The position numbers and the translations under genes are program-made. Shown here piece by piece: positions 47,276 through 56,153 of a DNA stretch of 64,000 nt. Each line of letters opens with the position of its first letter. Position 1 is the first letter of the stretch. Origin of the DNA: Lujinxingia vulgaris (GTDB taxonomy: Bacteria > Myxococcota_A > Bradymonadia > Bradymonadales > Bradymonadaceae). The stretch spans positions 1-64,000 of the forward strand of contig NZ_VOSL01000144.1 in assembly GCF_007997005.1 (NCBI RefSeq), given 5' to 3'. The notes beneath the pieces are model-generated. The model saw only the letters and a list, made by a program, of their open reading frames with translations, was not told where the DNA came from and did no database searches.

Positions 47276-48174
47276 GCTTTCTGATCGAGCCCTGGCAGTG
47301 GGGGGATTGGATGTGGCGGGGCATGCTCACGCTGAACCTGGTGGCGATCACCTGCGCGGTGTTGGGCGTCTTTTTGTACCTGCGTCGCATGAGCCTTATC
47401 GCGGACGCTCTGGCGCACGTGGCGCTGCCGGGCATTGTGATGGCCTTTCTTGTCACCGGCTCGCTCGACGGCGCGTTGATGCTGGGTGGCGCGGCGGTGG
47501 TGGGCCTGTTTACGGCGGTGGCCATTGAGTGGGTCAGCCGTCAGCCGACGGTGCGCAGCGACGCGGCCATCGGTGTCGTCTTCACCGCGCTCTTTGCGCT
47601 GGGCGTGATCCTGCTCTCGACCCGGGTGCGCGACGCGCATATCGACACCCACTGCCTGCTCTTCGGCGATGTGCTCGGGGTCAGTGACCGTGCGCTGAGC
47701 CTGGTCGCCTGGAGCACGCCGCTGATTCTGGGGCTGGTGGCGATCTTCTACCGCTGGCTGGCGGTGAGCAGCTTCGACGCGCGCTTTGCGCTGGCGCTGG
47801 GCGTGCCGGTCGCTGCGCTGAACTACGGGCTGATGAGCGCGGTCACGGTCACTGCCGTCGCGGGGTTTGAGGCCGTCGGCGCGGTGCTGGTCATCGCGTT
47901 GATCATTGTGCCGGCGGCCACCGCGCACCTGCTGGCGCGCAACCTTAAGGCGATGCTCGCGATCAGCGCCGCCCACGGAATCATCGCCAGCTGGGCCGGT
48001 ATGTACCTGGCCATCGGCCTTAACATCTCGGCGGCCGGTGCGGTGGTCGTAGCCGGAGGCGTGCTCTACGCGTTGGCCTTTCTCTTCGCGCCAGAGCATG
48101 GTCGCGTCTGGCGCTGGCGGCGACGCGCGCTGGCCACCTCCGGGCCGCCCCGGCCCTTGTCGCCTTCGGGGTGA
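47272..48174 (+). CDS. troD: metal ABC transporter permease (second)
   Basis: A 300-residue ABC-3 permease paralogue of the preceding gene (LGVFLYLRRMSLIADALAHVALPGIVMAF; VGAVLVIALIIVPAATAHLL). Start overlaps the previous stop by four bases. Two distinct permeases plus a DtxR-family gene in this order reproduce the Treponema troABCDR plan. Confidence 0.92.
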   Translation: MSFLIEPWQWGDWMWRGMLTLNLVAITCAVLGVFLYLRRMSLIADALAHVALPGIVMAFLVTGSLDGALMLGGAAVVGLFTAVAIEWVSRQPTVRSDAAIGVVFTALFALGVILLSTRVRDAHIDTHCLLFGDVLGVSDRALSLVAWSTPLILGLVAIFYRWLAVSSFDARFALALGVPVAALNYGLMSAVTVTAVAGFEAVGAVLVIALIIVPAATAHLLARNLKAMLAISAAHGIIASWAGMYLAIGLNISAAGAVVVAGGVLYALAFLFAPEHGRVWRWRRRALATSGPPRPLSPSG

Positions 48175-48223
48175 TCTGTTAGACCCCGCTGGAACTCAAT
48201 CCCTCGCTTCGGATGATGCGTCG

Positions 48224-48889
48224 ATGCCTACGATTTCGGTCGAAAACTACCTCAAGGCCGTCTTTCATCTTCAGGGGGAGGCCGAGGAACGGGTCAAGAC
48301 CAAGGCGCTCGCTGAACATCTCGACATCTCACTGCCCTCGGTCACCGGGATGCTCAAGTCGCTGGCGGATGAAGGGCTGGTCGACTACCTGCCTTACCGC
48401 GGCGCGCTGCTCACCGAGGCCGGCCGTCGGATGGCGCTGCGCGTGATCCGCAACCATCGCCTCATTGAGGTCTTCTTGATGAAGACCCTCGATTACAGCT
48501 GGGATGAGGTTCATGCCGAAGCCGAGCGCCTGGAACACGCGGTAAGCGACACCCTTGTGGCGCGCATCGAACAGGCGCTGGGCTTTCCCAAGTTTGATCC
48601 CCACGGCGACCCTATCCCCAGCGCGGATGGCGAGATCTCCCGACGCGACGTGATGCCGCTGAGCGTCGCCACGGCCGGCATGCGCGTGCGTGTGGAGCGC
48701 GTGCTCGACCAGACCCCGGAGGTGTTGCGCTACCTCGATCGCATCGGCCTTCGGCCCGGGGGCCTTGTATACGTGCGGGAGGTGCTCAGTTTCGATGGCC
48801 AGATGTTCCTGACGCTCAATGATGAGGACGTCTCCGTCAGTGAGAGCCTCGCCGCGAAGATGCTGGTCACCGAAGTGGAGCCCCCGTGA
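48224..48889 (+). CDS. troR: DtxR/MntR-family metal-dependent repressor
   Basis: A 221-residue regulator: winged helix (SVTGMLKSLADEGLVDYLPYRG), metal/dimer domain and a C-terminal SH3/FeoA-like domain, as in DtxR and IdeR rather than the shorter MntR. By alignment, metal ligands His78, Glu101, Glu104 and His105 are present; the DtxR Cys102 position is Glu101, as in MntR. The N-terminal ligand position is Asn8 instead of Met10 (DtxR) or Asp8 (MntR), and Lys11 replaces MntR Glu11. So the primary site may be altered. It lies 49 bases after the second permease and likely represses the operon when metal is replete. Confidence 0.88.
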   Translation: MPTISVENYLKAVFHLQGEAEERVKTKALAEHLDISLPSVTGMLKSLADEGLVDYLPYRGALLTEAGRRMALRVIRNHRLIEVFLMKTLDYSWDEVHAEAERLEHAVSDTLVARIEQALGFPKFDPHGDPIPSADGEISRRDVMPLSVATAGMRVRVERVLDQTPEVLRYLDRIGLRPGGLVYVREVLSFDGQMFLTLNDEDVSVSESLAAKMLVTEVEPP

Positions 48890-49314
48890 GTGAGGCGTAC
48901 GCCCTGAGCATCCGAGTGGAGGACGCGCCCGAGAAAGCGACGTTGCTCTATGACGCGGAGTGTGGATTTTGCACCTACTGGGCGCGGCGCTGGGCGATGA
49001 AGATCGGCGACGCGCTTCAAATCGTGGCGTTGCAGAGGCGCGGCGATCGTTTTCACGCCATATCGCAGCGCGATCTGCTGGAGGCGATTCATTTGGTGGA
49101 TGTCGAGGGGCGAGTCTGGCGGGGGGCGGCTGCGGTCTATAAGGCGGCGTCGTTGCGCGCGCGGTACCGGCTCCCCTGGTGGATGTACCGCTACGTGCCG
49201 GGGTTTCGGCAGTTAAGTGAGTGGGTCTACCGCCTGGTGGCCAACAACCGCATGACGGCCTCCCGCTTGACGCGCTGGATGCGGCGCGAACTTCCTGACG
49301 ATGTACCGAAGTAG
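48886..49314 (+). CDS. DUF393 thiol-disulfide oxidoreductase-like (DCC family)
   Basis: A 142-residue protein with the DCC motif DAECGFC (Asp23, Cys26, Cys29) after a LLYD strand, characteristic of the DUF393 family, which has a thioredoxin-like CxxC but little proven chemistry. Residues 60-142 continue the family pattern with HLVDVEGRVWRGAAAVYKA and a Trp/Tyr-rich tail. The GTG start overlaps the regulator's stop by four bases, so it is probably the last cistron of the metal operon. Confidence 0.85.
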   Translation: MSEAYALSIRVEDAPEKATLLYDAECGFCTYWARRWAMKIGDALQIVALQRRGDRFHAISQRDLLEAIHLVDVEGRVWRGAAAVYKAASLRARYRLPWWMYRYVPGFRQLSEWVYRLVANNRMTASRLTRWMRRELPDDVPK

Positions 49315-49345
49315 ATCGGTGTGTCTGATGGGGCGTTCGCAGTTG

Positions 49346-49374
49346 TAGACAGGCAAGGGGGCGGTTTCTATAGT
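49346..49374 (+). promoter_or_regulatory. sigma-70-type promoter of folD
   Basis: TAGACA (49346-49351), 17-base spacer, TATAGT (49369-49374); both hexamers are five of six. It argues against the upstream start at 49321 and places the message start shortly before the ATG at 49411. Confidence 0.7.
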
Positions 49375-49410
49375 GCGCCGGGGGTTGGTACCACGGAAGG
49401 GACGGGGTCA

Positions 49411-50418
49411 ATGTCTATGGTGTTTGAGATCGCGACACAGCCGCTTCGCGAGGCGGCACAGGCCGGAGCGCCGGGGGTGCTCAATGGCAAGGCGGTGGCC
49501 GCCGCGCTGCTTGCGCAGGTCGAGGTTGCGACCGCCGCGCTGGCGCGTCGTGACATCGTTCCGACGCTCGCGGTGGTGCGCGTGGGCGACGACGTCGCCA
49601 GCGAGATCTATGTGCGCCACAAGGAGCGCGCCTGCGCGAAGGTGGGCATTGCCTTTCGCCAGGAGCATCTCCCCGCCACGGCGACTCAAGCTGAGGTGCT
49701 GGCCTCGCTGCGCCGTCTCAACGACGATGATGACGTCCACGGGATCTTGTTGCAGCTGCCTCTTCCCGGCGACATGAACGGCGCCGATCTGCTCACCGCG
49801 ATCGACCCGCGCAAAGACGTTGACGGCTTTCATCCTCTGAACCTGGGCGGGTTGATGAGTGGCCACGCTGTGCTGGAGCCCTGCACGCCGCGTGGGGTGA
49901 TGACCCTCCTGGCGGCCTCCGGTGTGGAGCTCACGGGCCGGCGCGCGGTGGTGATTGGCCGCAGCGTGATCGTCGGTCGACCCATGTCGCTGATGTTGGC
50001 CCGCGCCAACGCCACCGTCACCCTCTGCCACCGTCACACCCGCGAGCTTGCCGAGATCGTCTCCCAGGCCGAGGTGCTGGTGGTGGCCACCGGGGTGGCC
50101 GGGCTGGTTCGCGGCGAGTGGATACGACCCGGGGCGGTCGTCATCGATGTGGGGATCAGCCGCGTAAATGGCAAACTTCGCGGCGATGTCGACTTTGAAG
50201 GGGCGCGGCAGCGTGCGGGTGCCATCACACCGGTTCCCGGCGGTGTGGGCCCGATGACCGTGGCCACTTTAATGGAAAATCTGATTCGCGCGGTCTGTGT
50301 GCGACATGGTTTGATCTTTCGAAATGGCGAGCTCATTGATGCGGCCTCCGCCGGCGTCCGTTTCGACTCCGGCGTGGGGCTTGCCCCCTGGCGTGCTCGC
50401 CCCATTACACCCCGCTGA
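49411..50418 (+). CDS. folD: methylenetetrahydrofolate dehydrogenase/cyclohydrolase FolD
   Basis: A 335-residue FolD. The catalytic YxxxK is in SEIYVRHKERAC; HGILLQLPLP, DVDGFHPLN, PCTPRGVM, GRSVIVGRP and PVPGGVGPMTVATL are all conserved. It interconverts 5,10-methylene-, methenyl- and 10-formyl-tetrahydrofolate with NADP. The last 30 residues after ENLIRAV extend beyond the usual 285-300. It precedes gcvT, gcvH and gcvPA on the same strand, linking glycine cleavage to the folate pool. Confidence 0.95.
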   Translation: MSMVFEIATQPLREAAQAGAPGVLNGKAVAAALLAQVEVATAALARRDIVPTLAVVRVGDDVASEIYVRHKERACAKVGIAFRQEHLPATATQAEVLASLRRLNDDDDVHGILLQLPLPGDMNGADLLTAIDPRKDVDGFHPLNLGGLMSGHAVLEPCTPRGVMTLLAASGVELTGRRAVVIGRSVIVGRPMSLMLARANATVTLCHRHTRELAEIVSQAEVLVVATGVAGLVRGEWIRPGAVVIDVGISRVNGKLRGDVDFEGARQRAGAITPVPGGVGPMTVATLMENLIRAVCVRHGLIFRNGELIDAASAGVRFDSGVGLAPWRARPITPR

Positions 50419-50498
50419 GCGTCTTAGCGCTCACGAGACACGCACAGCGCCAACCCTTCACCGGGCTGCGTGATGTGCCCCGATCATGGATGCGCATG

Positions 50499-51602
50499 AT
50501 GTCTGATTCCCTTGACCGAGTCCCTCTTCACGACCGCCACGTCGCGCTGGGAGGACGCATGGTGCCTTTCGCCGGCTTCGAGATGCCGGTGCAGTATCAG
50601 GGCATCAAAGATGAGCACCTGGCGGTGCGTTCGGCCGTCGGCCTCTTCGACGTCAGCCATATGGGCGAGGTGGAGGTGCGTGGCCCTGACGCCATCGCAG
50701 CTGTCGACGCGCTGGTGACCAACAACGTGCGTGGGCTTGTGGATGGTCAGGCTCTCTACACCGTGATGTGCGCTCCGGATGGCGGCATCGTCGACGACCT
50801 GATCGTCTACAGACTCGCCGAAGATCACGTCTTCATCTGCGTGAACGCAGCCAACCGGCATAAGGATGTCGCGTTTATGCGGGAGCATCTCCCGAACGTC
50901 GACGCGACGCTGGAGGACACCTCCGACCACTACGTGCAGCTTGCGCTGCAGGGCCCGAAGGCCGAAGCCTTGCTCAAGCCCCTGGTCGACGACGCGGATC
51001 TCTCCGCGCTGAAGCTCTTTCGCTGCGCCTGGATGCAGGTGGCGGGGGTGAACGCCCTGGTGGCCCGCACCGGCTATACCGGCGAAGACGGCTTTGAGCT
51101 CTACATCCCGGGAGAGGGCGGGGCGGTGGTCTTCGACACCCTCGTGGAGCGCTATGTGCCGAATGACCTTGTGATGTGCGGTCTCGGCGCGCGCGATACG
51201 CTCCGGCTGGAGGCGCGCCTTCCGCTCTACGGCCAGGATCTCAGCGCGGAGATCAATCCTCTGGAAGCGGGATTGAGTTGGGTCGTGAAGCTCGATGCCG
51301 GCCATGACTTTGTCGGCAAAGCGGCACTTGAGACGATCAAGGCTCAGGGCGTGACCCGGCGCCTTCGGGGGTTTCGCCTGGAGGGGCGTGGGGTGCTGCG
51401 TCCGGGGTATGCGATCTTTGTGGATGGGAGACCGGTAGGCGAACTTACCAGCGGTGGATACGCCCCGACGCTTGATGCCAGCATTGGGCTGGGATACATC
51501 GACGTGGAGCATACCGACGTGGAGCGCGCCGAGGTTGAGATTCGCGGTCGACGCTTTCCGGTTCAGGTCTCCAAAAAGCCATTTTACAGCCGTCCGCGCT
51601 AA
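50499..51602 (+). CDS. gcvT: glycine cleavage system T protein (aminomethyltransferase)
   Basis: A 367-residue aminomethyltransferase with PLHDRHVALGGRMVPFAGFEMPVQY, FDVSHMGEVEVRG, GYTGEDGFELYI and the conserved Arg in GARDTLRLEARLPLYG. It moves the methylene of aminomethyl-GcvH to tetrahydrofolate with release of ammonia. Several in-frame starts precede (50475, 50490, 50496); MSDSL at 50499 matches family N-termini. No glycine-riboswitch fits in the 80-base gap before it. Confidence 0.94.
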   Translation: MSDSLDRVPLHDRHVALGGRMVPFAGFEMPVQYQGIKDEHLAVRSAVGLFDVSHMGEVEVRGPDAIAAVDALVTNNVRGLVDGQALYTVMCAPDGGIVDDLIVYRLAEDHVFICVNAANRHKDVAFMREHLPNVDATLEDTSDHYVQLALQGPKAEALLKPLVDDADLSALKLFRCAWMQVAGVNALVARTGYTGEDGFELYIPGEGGAVVFDTLVERYVPNDLVMCGLGARDTLRLEARLPLYGQDLSAEINPLEAGLSWVVKLDAGHDFVGKAALETIKAQGVTRRLRGFRLEGRGVLRPGYAIFVDGRPVGELTSGGYAPTLDASIGLGYIDVEHTDVERAEVEIRGRRFPVQVSKKPFYSRPR

Positions 51603-51620
51603 GTCTACCCACCCCATGTT

Positions 51621-51637
51621 CGCGAGCGATGCTCGCG
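51621..51637. other. hairpin CGCGAGC/GCTCGCG between gcvT and gcvH
   Basis: Perfect 7-bp arms with a GAT loop end three bases before the gcvH ribosome site GAGGAG (51640-51645). No T-run. It could modulate gcvH translation or protect the 3' end of gcvT mRNA. Confidence 0.4.
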
Positions 51638-51650
51638 TTGAGGAGCCGTC

Positions 51651-52043
51651 ATGCAACTTCCCGATTCCTACCGCTACTCCAAAGACCACGAATGGGTCAG
51701 CGACCAGGGCGATGGCACTGTGCTTGTGGGCATCACCCACTACGCGCAGGACGCGCTCGGCGACATCGTTTTTGTAGAGCTCCCCGAGGTCGGAGCGGAG
51801 CTTAACGCCGAAGATGATTTTGGCGTGGTCGAGAGTGTGAAGACCGTCTCAGACGTCTACGCGCCTGTCTCTGGCGAGGTGGTCGCGATTAATGATGCGC
51901 TCGAAGACGCCCCGGAGCTGGTCAACGAGAGCCCGTACCAGGAGGGCTGGATCGTGCGCATCAAGCTCAGCGACCCCGCTGAGATCAACGCCTTGATGGA
52001 CGCCGCCGGTTACGAGGCGTTCCTTAACGATGGCGAGTCCTGA
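51651..52043 (+). CDS. gcvH: glycine cleavage system H protein (lipoyl carrier)
   Basis: A 130-residue H protein of standard length. Lipoylated Lys64 is in ESVKTVSD, and YAPVSGEV follows. It shuttles the aminomethyl group between P and T proteins and electrons to L protein. ATG with GAGGAG five bases upstream. Next gene gcvPA begins two bases after the stop. Confidence 0.96.
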   Translation: MQLPDSYRYSKDHEWVSDQGDGTVLVGITHYAQDALGDIVFVELPEVGAELNAEDDFGVVESVKTVSDVYAPVSGEVVAINDALEDAPELVNESPYQEGWIVRIKLSDPAEINALMDAAGYEAFLNDGES

Positions 52044-52045
52044 TC

Positions 52046-53407
52046 ATGCGCTACATTCCGCATACCGAAGATGATATCGCCCGGATGCTCGAGGCCATCG
52101 GTGTCGAGAGCATCGACGCGCTCTTTGAGCGCATTCCTCAAGCGCTGCGCGAGCGTGCGCGCGAGCTCAGCTTGCCGGCGCCGATGAGCGAGATCGCGCT
52201 CAATCAGCACCTGGGCGCGTTGGCTGCGCGCAATCAGAGCTCCGATCCCTCGACGGTCTCGTTGTTGGGGGCGGGGTGTTATGACCACGTGGTGCCGCAG
52301 GCGATCAATCAACTTCTCTTGCGTGCGGAGTTTCTGACCTCGTACACGCCTTATCAGCCCGAGATCAGCCAGGGCACCACCAAGACCATCTTCGAGTTTC
52401 AGTCGATGGTCTCGGAGGTGCTCGACATGCCGATCGCCAACGCCTCGATGTACGATGGGGCGCATGCCACCGCCGAGGCCGCGCTGATGGCCCAGCGCAT
52501 CAGCCGTAGAGAGCATGTCTTTGTGGCGCGTAACGTTCACCCGGAGTACCGGGAGGTCATCGAGACCTACCTGCGCTACCAGGACGGGGTCTACCACGAG
52601 TTCGACGTCGATCCTGAGACGGGACGCATGGATCTCGACGACCTCAAGGCGCGGGTCGAAGATCCCAAACGGGTGGCCTGTGTGATCTTCCAGACACCGA
52701 ACTTTCTCGGGGTCCTCGAAGATCCGCGCGAGCTTGTGGCCTGGGCGGAGGAACACAAGATCCTCACCGTCGCAGCCTTCAATGAGCCTCATGCCTTCGC
52801 GCTGGCGAAACCGCCGGGAAGTCACGGGGTCGATATCTGCGCGGGCGAAGGGATGGGCCTGGGAGTGGGACTGAGTTACGGCGGTCCGGCGCTCGGTATC
52901 TTCGCCGCCCGTGAGAAGCATCTTCGCGCGATGCCCGGGCGCCTCGCCGGCCAGACCGTCGACGCGATGGGGCGCGAGGGCTACGTGCTCACCCTCTCTA
53001 CGCGTGAGCAGCATATCCGTCGGGCTCGCGCCACCAGCAACATCTGCACGAACCAGGGGCTGATGGCGCTGGCGGCGGCGATTTACTTGAGCTTGATGGG
53101 GCGAGAAGGGTTTAAAGAGCTTGCGAGCCTCAACATGGCTCGAGCTCGTCACGCGCTGCGAGCCTACGAAGCGCGTGGCCTGGGACGGCGCGTGTACTCG
53201 GGGAGCTTTTTCAACGAGTTCGTGGTGGAGTTGGACGCGCCAGCGCGCGACGTGATCGACGCCTGCCTCGACAAGGGCATCGCGCCGGGCTTTGACCTGG
53301 GCAGCGTGCGACCCGAATGGAGTCGGCATATGCTGATCGCCTGCACTGAGATGACCACCGCGGAATCGCTGGACCGCGCTCTGGACGCGGTCGAGGCGGC
53401 GCTCTAA
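52046..53407 (+). CDS. gcvPA: glycine dehydrogenase (decarboxylating) subunit 1
   Basis: A 453-residue GcvPA of the split P protein. MRYIPHTEDDIARMLE, FLTSYTPYQPEISQGT, ANASMYDGAHATAEA and YVLTLSTREQHIRRARATSNIC are the family landmarks. This subunit does not carry the PLP lysine, which is in GcvPB, so it cannot act alone. GcvPB is normally next, but the following gene is pgi. Confidence 0.95.
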   Translation: MRYIPHTEDDIARMLEAIGVESIDALFERIPQALRERARELSLPAPMSEIALNQHLGALAARNQSSDPSTVSLLGAGCYDHVVPQAINQLLLRAEFLTSYTPYQPEISQGTTKTIFEFQSMVSEVLDMPIANASMYDGAHATAEAALMAQRISRREHVFVARNVHPEYREVIETYLRYQDGVYHEFDVDPETGRMDLDDLKARVEDPKRVACVIFQTPNFLGVLEDPRELVAWAEEHKILTVAAFNEPHAFALAKPPGSHGVDICAGEGMGLGVGLSYGGPALGIFAAREKHLRAMPGRLAGQTVDAMGREGYVLTLSTREQHIRRARATSNICTNQGLMALAAAIYLSLMGREGFKELASLNMARARHALRAYEARGLGRRVYSGSFFNEFVVELDAPARDVIDACLDKGIAPGFDLGSVRPEWSRHMLIACTEMTTAESLDRALDAVEAAL

Positions 53408-53516
53408 AACGCTGCGTCGCACCACAAGAGCACGGCTGATCGAACCAGAGACTTGCGGGGGGGAGAACGGCGCTTAGCATTGCCCGCTCAGTCCAACATT
53501 TTCTATCAGGAGCCCC

Positions 53517-54875
53517 ATGTACAGCTACGACGATGCGGGCCTGTTTGACGTTGAGGCAGGTCTCTCCCCCGACTTTGACACCCTGTGGTCGGACCGCTGC
53601 CAGGACGCGATCACCAGCCTTCAGCGTCGTATCGCCAGTGGCGAGCTGGGTTTTGCCTCGCTGCCTGAGCGCGATCCGATCGACCTCATCACCTGGGCCG
53701 AGGGGCGACGTGCGGAGGGCTGGACCGACCAGATTGTCATCGGCATCGGAGGCTCCAGCCTGGGAACACGCGCGGTGCTTGAGGCGATGGGGCCGGCCTG
53801 GAAGGCGGCGATCCGGACACATTTTGCCGAGAACCTCGACCCGGTCACGCTGCACGCGATCCTCGAGCAGGTGGATCTTCAGAAGACTCTGCTCGTTGTG
53901 GTCACCAAAAGCGGATCGACGATTGAGACGATGAGTCAGCTGTGGATTCTGTACGACGCGCTTGTTCGAGTAGTAGGACGCGAACAGGCCGACCGCCAGG
54001 TCATCGCGATCACCGATCCTCAGAAGGGCTCCCTGCGGGCGCTGGCGCAGGAGCGAGACTGGGAGAGCTTCGATGTGCCGCCCAACGTCGGGGGGCGCTT
54101 CAGCGTGCTCAGCGCCGTTTCGTTGGTGCCGTTGGCGCTGGCCGGCTACGACATCGACGGACTTCTCGGCGGGGCGCGTCGGTGTCTCGATGGGGGAGAG
54201 GATGCGTGGATGGGGCTGGCGCGCATTGCGGCGCAACATGTTGCGCTGGGCGACCAGGGCTACGGTCAGCTTGTGATGATGGCCTACGCCGACCGGCTCA
54301 ACGCTCTGGTCGACTGGTTTCGCCAGCTCTGGGCAGAGAGCCTCGGAAAAGCGCGTGACCGCCGCGGAGCCCGCGTTCATACCGGGATCACGCCCATAAA
54401 AGCCATTGGCGCGATTGACCAGCATAGCCAGGTGCAGCTCTACATGGAGGGGCCCAACGACAAGCAGATCCTCTTCGTTGAGACGCGCTCACATAGCACC
54501 GACCTGACGATCCCGCTCTCGCCATCGTTGCCGGCCTCCCTGAGCCATTTGCAAGGGCGCAGCGTCGCGGAGATCCTTCAAGCGGAGGCGCAGGGTACTC
54601 GCGCGGCGCTTGCACGGGCGGGGCGTCCCACGGCCTGCTGGCGCCTGGAGTCGACGGGGGCTGCCAGCGTGGGGGGCTTCCTGACCGCCTGGATGGTCAT
54701 CACCGCGCTCGCCGGCGAGCTGCTGGACATTGACGCTTTTGATCAGCCGGGGGTTGAGCTCGGCAAGAAGATCGCGCACGGACTTCTCGGGCATCCGGAG
54801 CATGGAGCTCTGGCGGATGAGACCGGGGCCGTTCCCATGAGTGATACTGCCGGCGCATGGACAGCTCGGCGTTGA
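53517..54875 (+). CDS. pgi: glucose-6-phosphate isomerase
   Basis: A 452-residue isomerase, of the shorter bacterial length. GIGGSSLGTRAVLEA (sugar-phosphate site), VTKSGSTIETM, the Arg in GGRFSVLSAVSLVPLALAG and the HQHSQ-like IDQHSQVQLYMEGP are present. Converts glucose-6-phosphate to fructose-6-phosphate. AGGAG precedes the ATG by four bases. A moderate promoter (TTGCGG, 16 bases, TAGCAT, 53453-53480) may separate it from gcvPA. Confidence 0.94.
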   Translation: MYSYDDAGLFDVEAGLSPDFDTLWSDRCQDAITSLQRRIASGELGFASLPERDPIDLITWAEGRRAEGWTDQIVIGIGGSSLGTRAVLEAMGPAWKAAIRTHFAENLDPVTLHAILEQVDLQKTLLVVVTKSGSTIETMSQLWILYDALVRVVGREQADRQVIAITDPQKGSLRALAQERDWESFDVPPNVGGRFSVLSAVSLVPLALAGYDIDGLLGGARRCLDGGEDAWMGLARIAAQHVALGDQGYGQLVMMAYADRLNALVDWFRQLWAESLGKARDRRGARVHTGITPIKAIGAIDQHSQVQLYMEGPNDKQILFVETRSHSTDLTIPLSPSLPASLSHLQGRSVAEILQAEAQGTRAALARAGRPTACWRLESTGAASVGGFLTAWMVITALAGELLDIDAFDQPGVELGKKIAHGLLGHPEHGALADETGAVPMSDTAGAWTARR

Positions 54876-54892
54876 GGAGAGCGGTGTTGGCT

Positions 54893-54921
54893 TTGCATTC
54901 AAGGGGCGACTTTGCTTTAAT
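54893..54921 (+). promoter_or_regulatory. putative promoter of the FHA-GGDEF gene
   Basis: TTGCAT (54893-54898), 17-base spacer, TTTAAT (54916-54921, five of six). It leaves a leader of about 165 bases before the ATG at 55093, in which I see no other feature. Confidence 0.45.
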
Positions 54922-55092
54922 CAACCTGGAAGAATCCCGCTGACTCCCTGAGCTTGACCTGAGGTGGACGCGCCCCGGAGGGCGCTCTACACCCGGTCGG
55001 CTCAACGTAGCACGATTGCGCCTCATAACGAGGCGCGGCTGCCAACCTCGGTGGAAACCGCCCCGGCGGATTCGGAGACGAAGAAGGCGAAT

Positions 55093-56016
55093 ATGGGTAA
55101 GGACAGCACCGTCGTCACCGTCATCAGTCAGATCCCCAAGTCGGGATCGTCGATGCGCGATGCCTGCCTTGTGGTCATCAACGGGGGAGACCTCGGCAAG
55201 AAGTATGGACTCGCCCAGCCTTCGACCGTCATTGGCCGCTCCAGTAAGGTAGATATTCAGATCGACGAAGACTCGATCTCGAGGAATCACGCCGTTATTA
55301 ACAACCTGGGCAATGAGATTGTGGTCCGCGATCTGGAGTCGACCAACGGGACCTACGTCAATGACCGCCCGGTGCGCGAGCATCGCCTGATGGACGGTGA
55401 CCAGGTCAAGATTGGGCGCACGATCTTCAAGTTTCTTTCGGGCAGCAATATCGAGGCGGCCTACCACGACGAGATCTATCGCCTGACCACCACCGATGGC
55501 CTCACTCAGGTTTACAACAAGCGCTACTTCCTCAAAGAGACCGAGCGCGAGTTGAGCCGTTGCATTCGCTACCAGCGCGAGCTTTCGCTGGTGATGATCG
55601 ACATCGATCATTTCAAACCGGTCAACGATACCTACGGACACCTGGCCGGGGATCACATCCTCAAGCAGGTGGCGCAGCGGATTGTGCGCTCGATTCGACG
55701 CGATGACATCTTCGCGCGTTACGGCGGTGAGGAGTTCATTCTGCTCCTGCCGGAGATCGACAAGGCGCGCGCGATTCAGCTCGCCGAAAAGATCCGCGTG
55801 CTGATCAGCGAGGAACCCTTCACCTTTGATAACGTGGATATCCCCATTACGCTCTCGATGGGCGTGACTGATCTGCGCGAGTATCTGGCGCGCTTTGCGA
55901 CCCCTCAGGAGATCGACATGAGCGCGGAGGTCAACGCGTTCGCGTTCATCAAGATTGCAGACGAGCGGCTCTACAAAGCCAAAGAGACCGGTCGAAATCG
56001 CGTCGTGGGTCAATAG
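55093..56016 (+). CDS. FHA-GGDEF diguanylate cyclase
   Basis: A 307-residue soluble protein. The FHA domain (about 43-115) has [23 protein letters not shown] and [10 protein letters not shown], so it should bind phosphothreonine, possibly made by Ser/Thr kinases like the one at 3811. The GGDEF domain has active site GGEEF (211-215) and an intact RxxD inhibitory site RRDD (202-205), so it probably synthesises c-di-GMP with product inhibition. AAGG precedes the ATG; a frame from GTG at 54964 is longer but unsupported. Convergent with pyk. Confidence 0.93.
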   Translation: MGKDSTVVTVISQIPKSGSSMRDACLVVINGGDLGKKYGLAQPSTVIGRSSKVDIQIDEDSISRNHAVINNLGNEIVVRDLESTNGTYVNDRPVREHRLMDGDQVKIGRTIFKFLSGSNIEAAYHDEIYRLTTTDGLTQVYNKRYFLKETERELSRCIRYQRELSLVMIDIDHFKPVNDTYGHLAGDHILKQVAQRIVRSIRRDDIFARYGGEEFILLLPEIDKARAIQLAEKIRVLISEEPFTFDNVDIPITLSMGVTDLREYLARFATPQEIDMSAEVNAFAFIKIADERLYKAKETGRNRVVGQ

Positions 56017-56070
56017 CCGCGTCATCGGTTCGTGTGCGATTGGGTCTGAAGATCGTCTTAAAACCACCGA

Positions 56071-56116
56071 CACAGAGTAGCGGCCGGCAGTAATCACTGC
56101 CGGCCGCTTCTCTGTG
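56071..56116. terminator. long hairpin between convergent FHA-GGDEF and pyk genes
   Basis: Arms at 56071-56091 and 56096-56116 pair over 21 bases with one mismatch and a four-base loop. Neither strand has a long T-run, so it is an atypical terminator, or a Rho-independent barrier for convergent transcription. Confidence 0.65.
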
Positions 56117-56153
56117 TTTGGAGGGCTGTTCAGCACATCTGCCGAGCGTCTTT

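Noticed and set aside
50484-51740. 418-residue minus-strand ORF over gcvT
   Set aside because: His/Arg/Val-rich shadow of gcvT with no recognisable domain.
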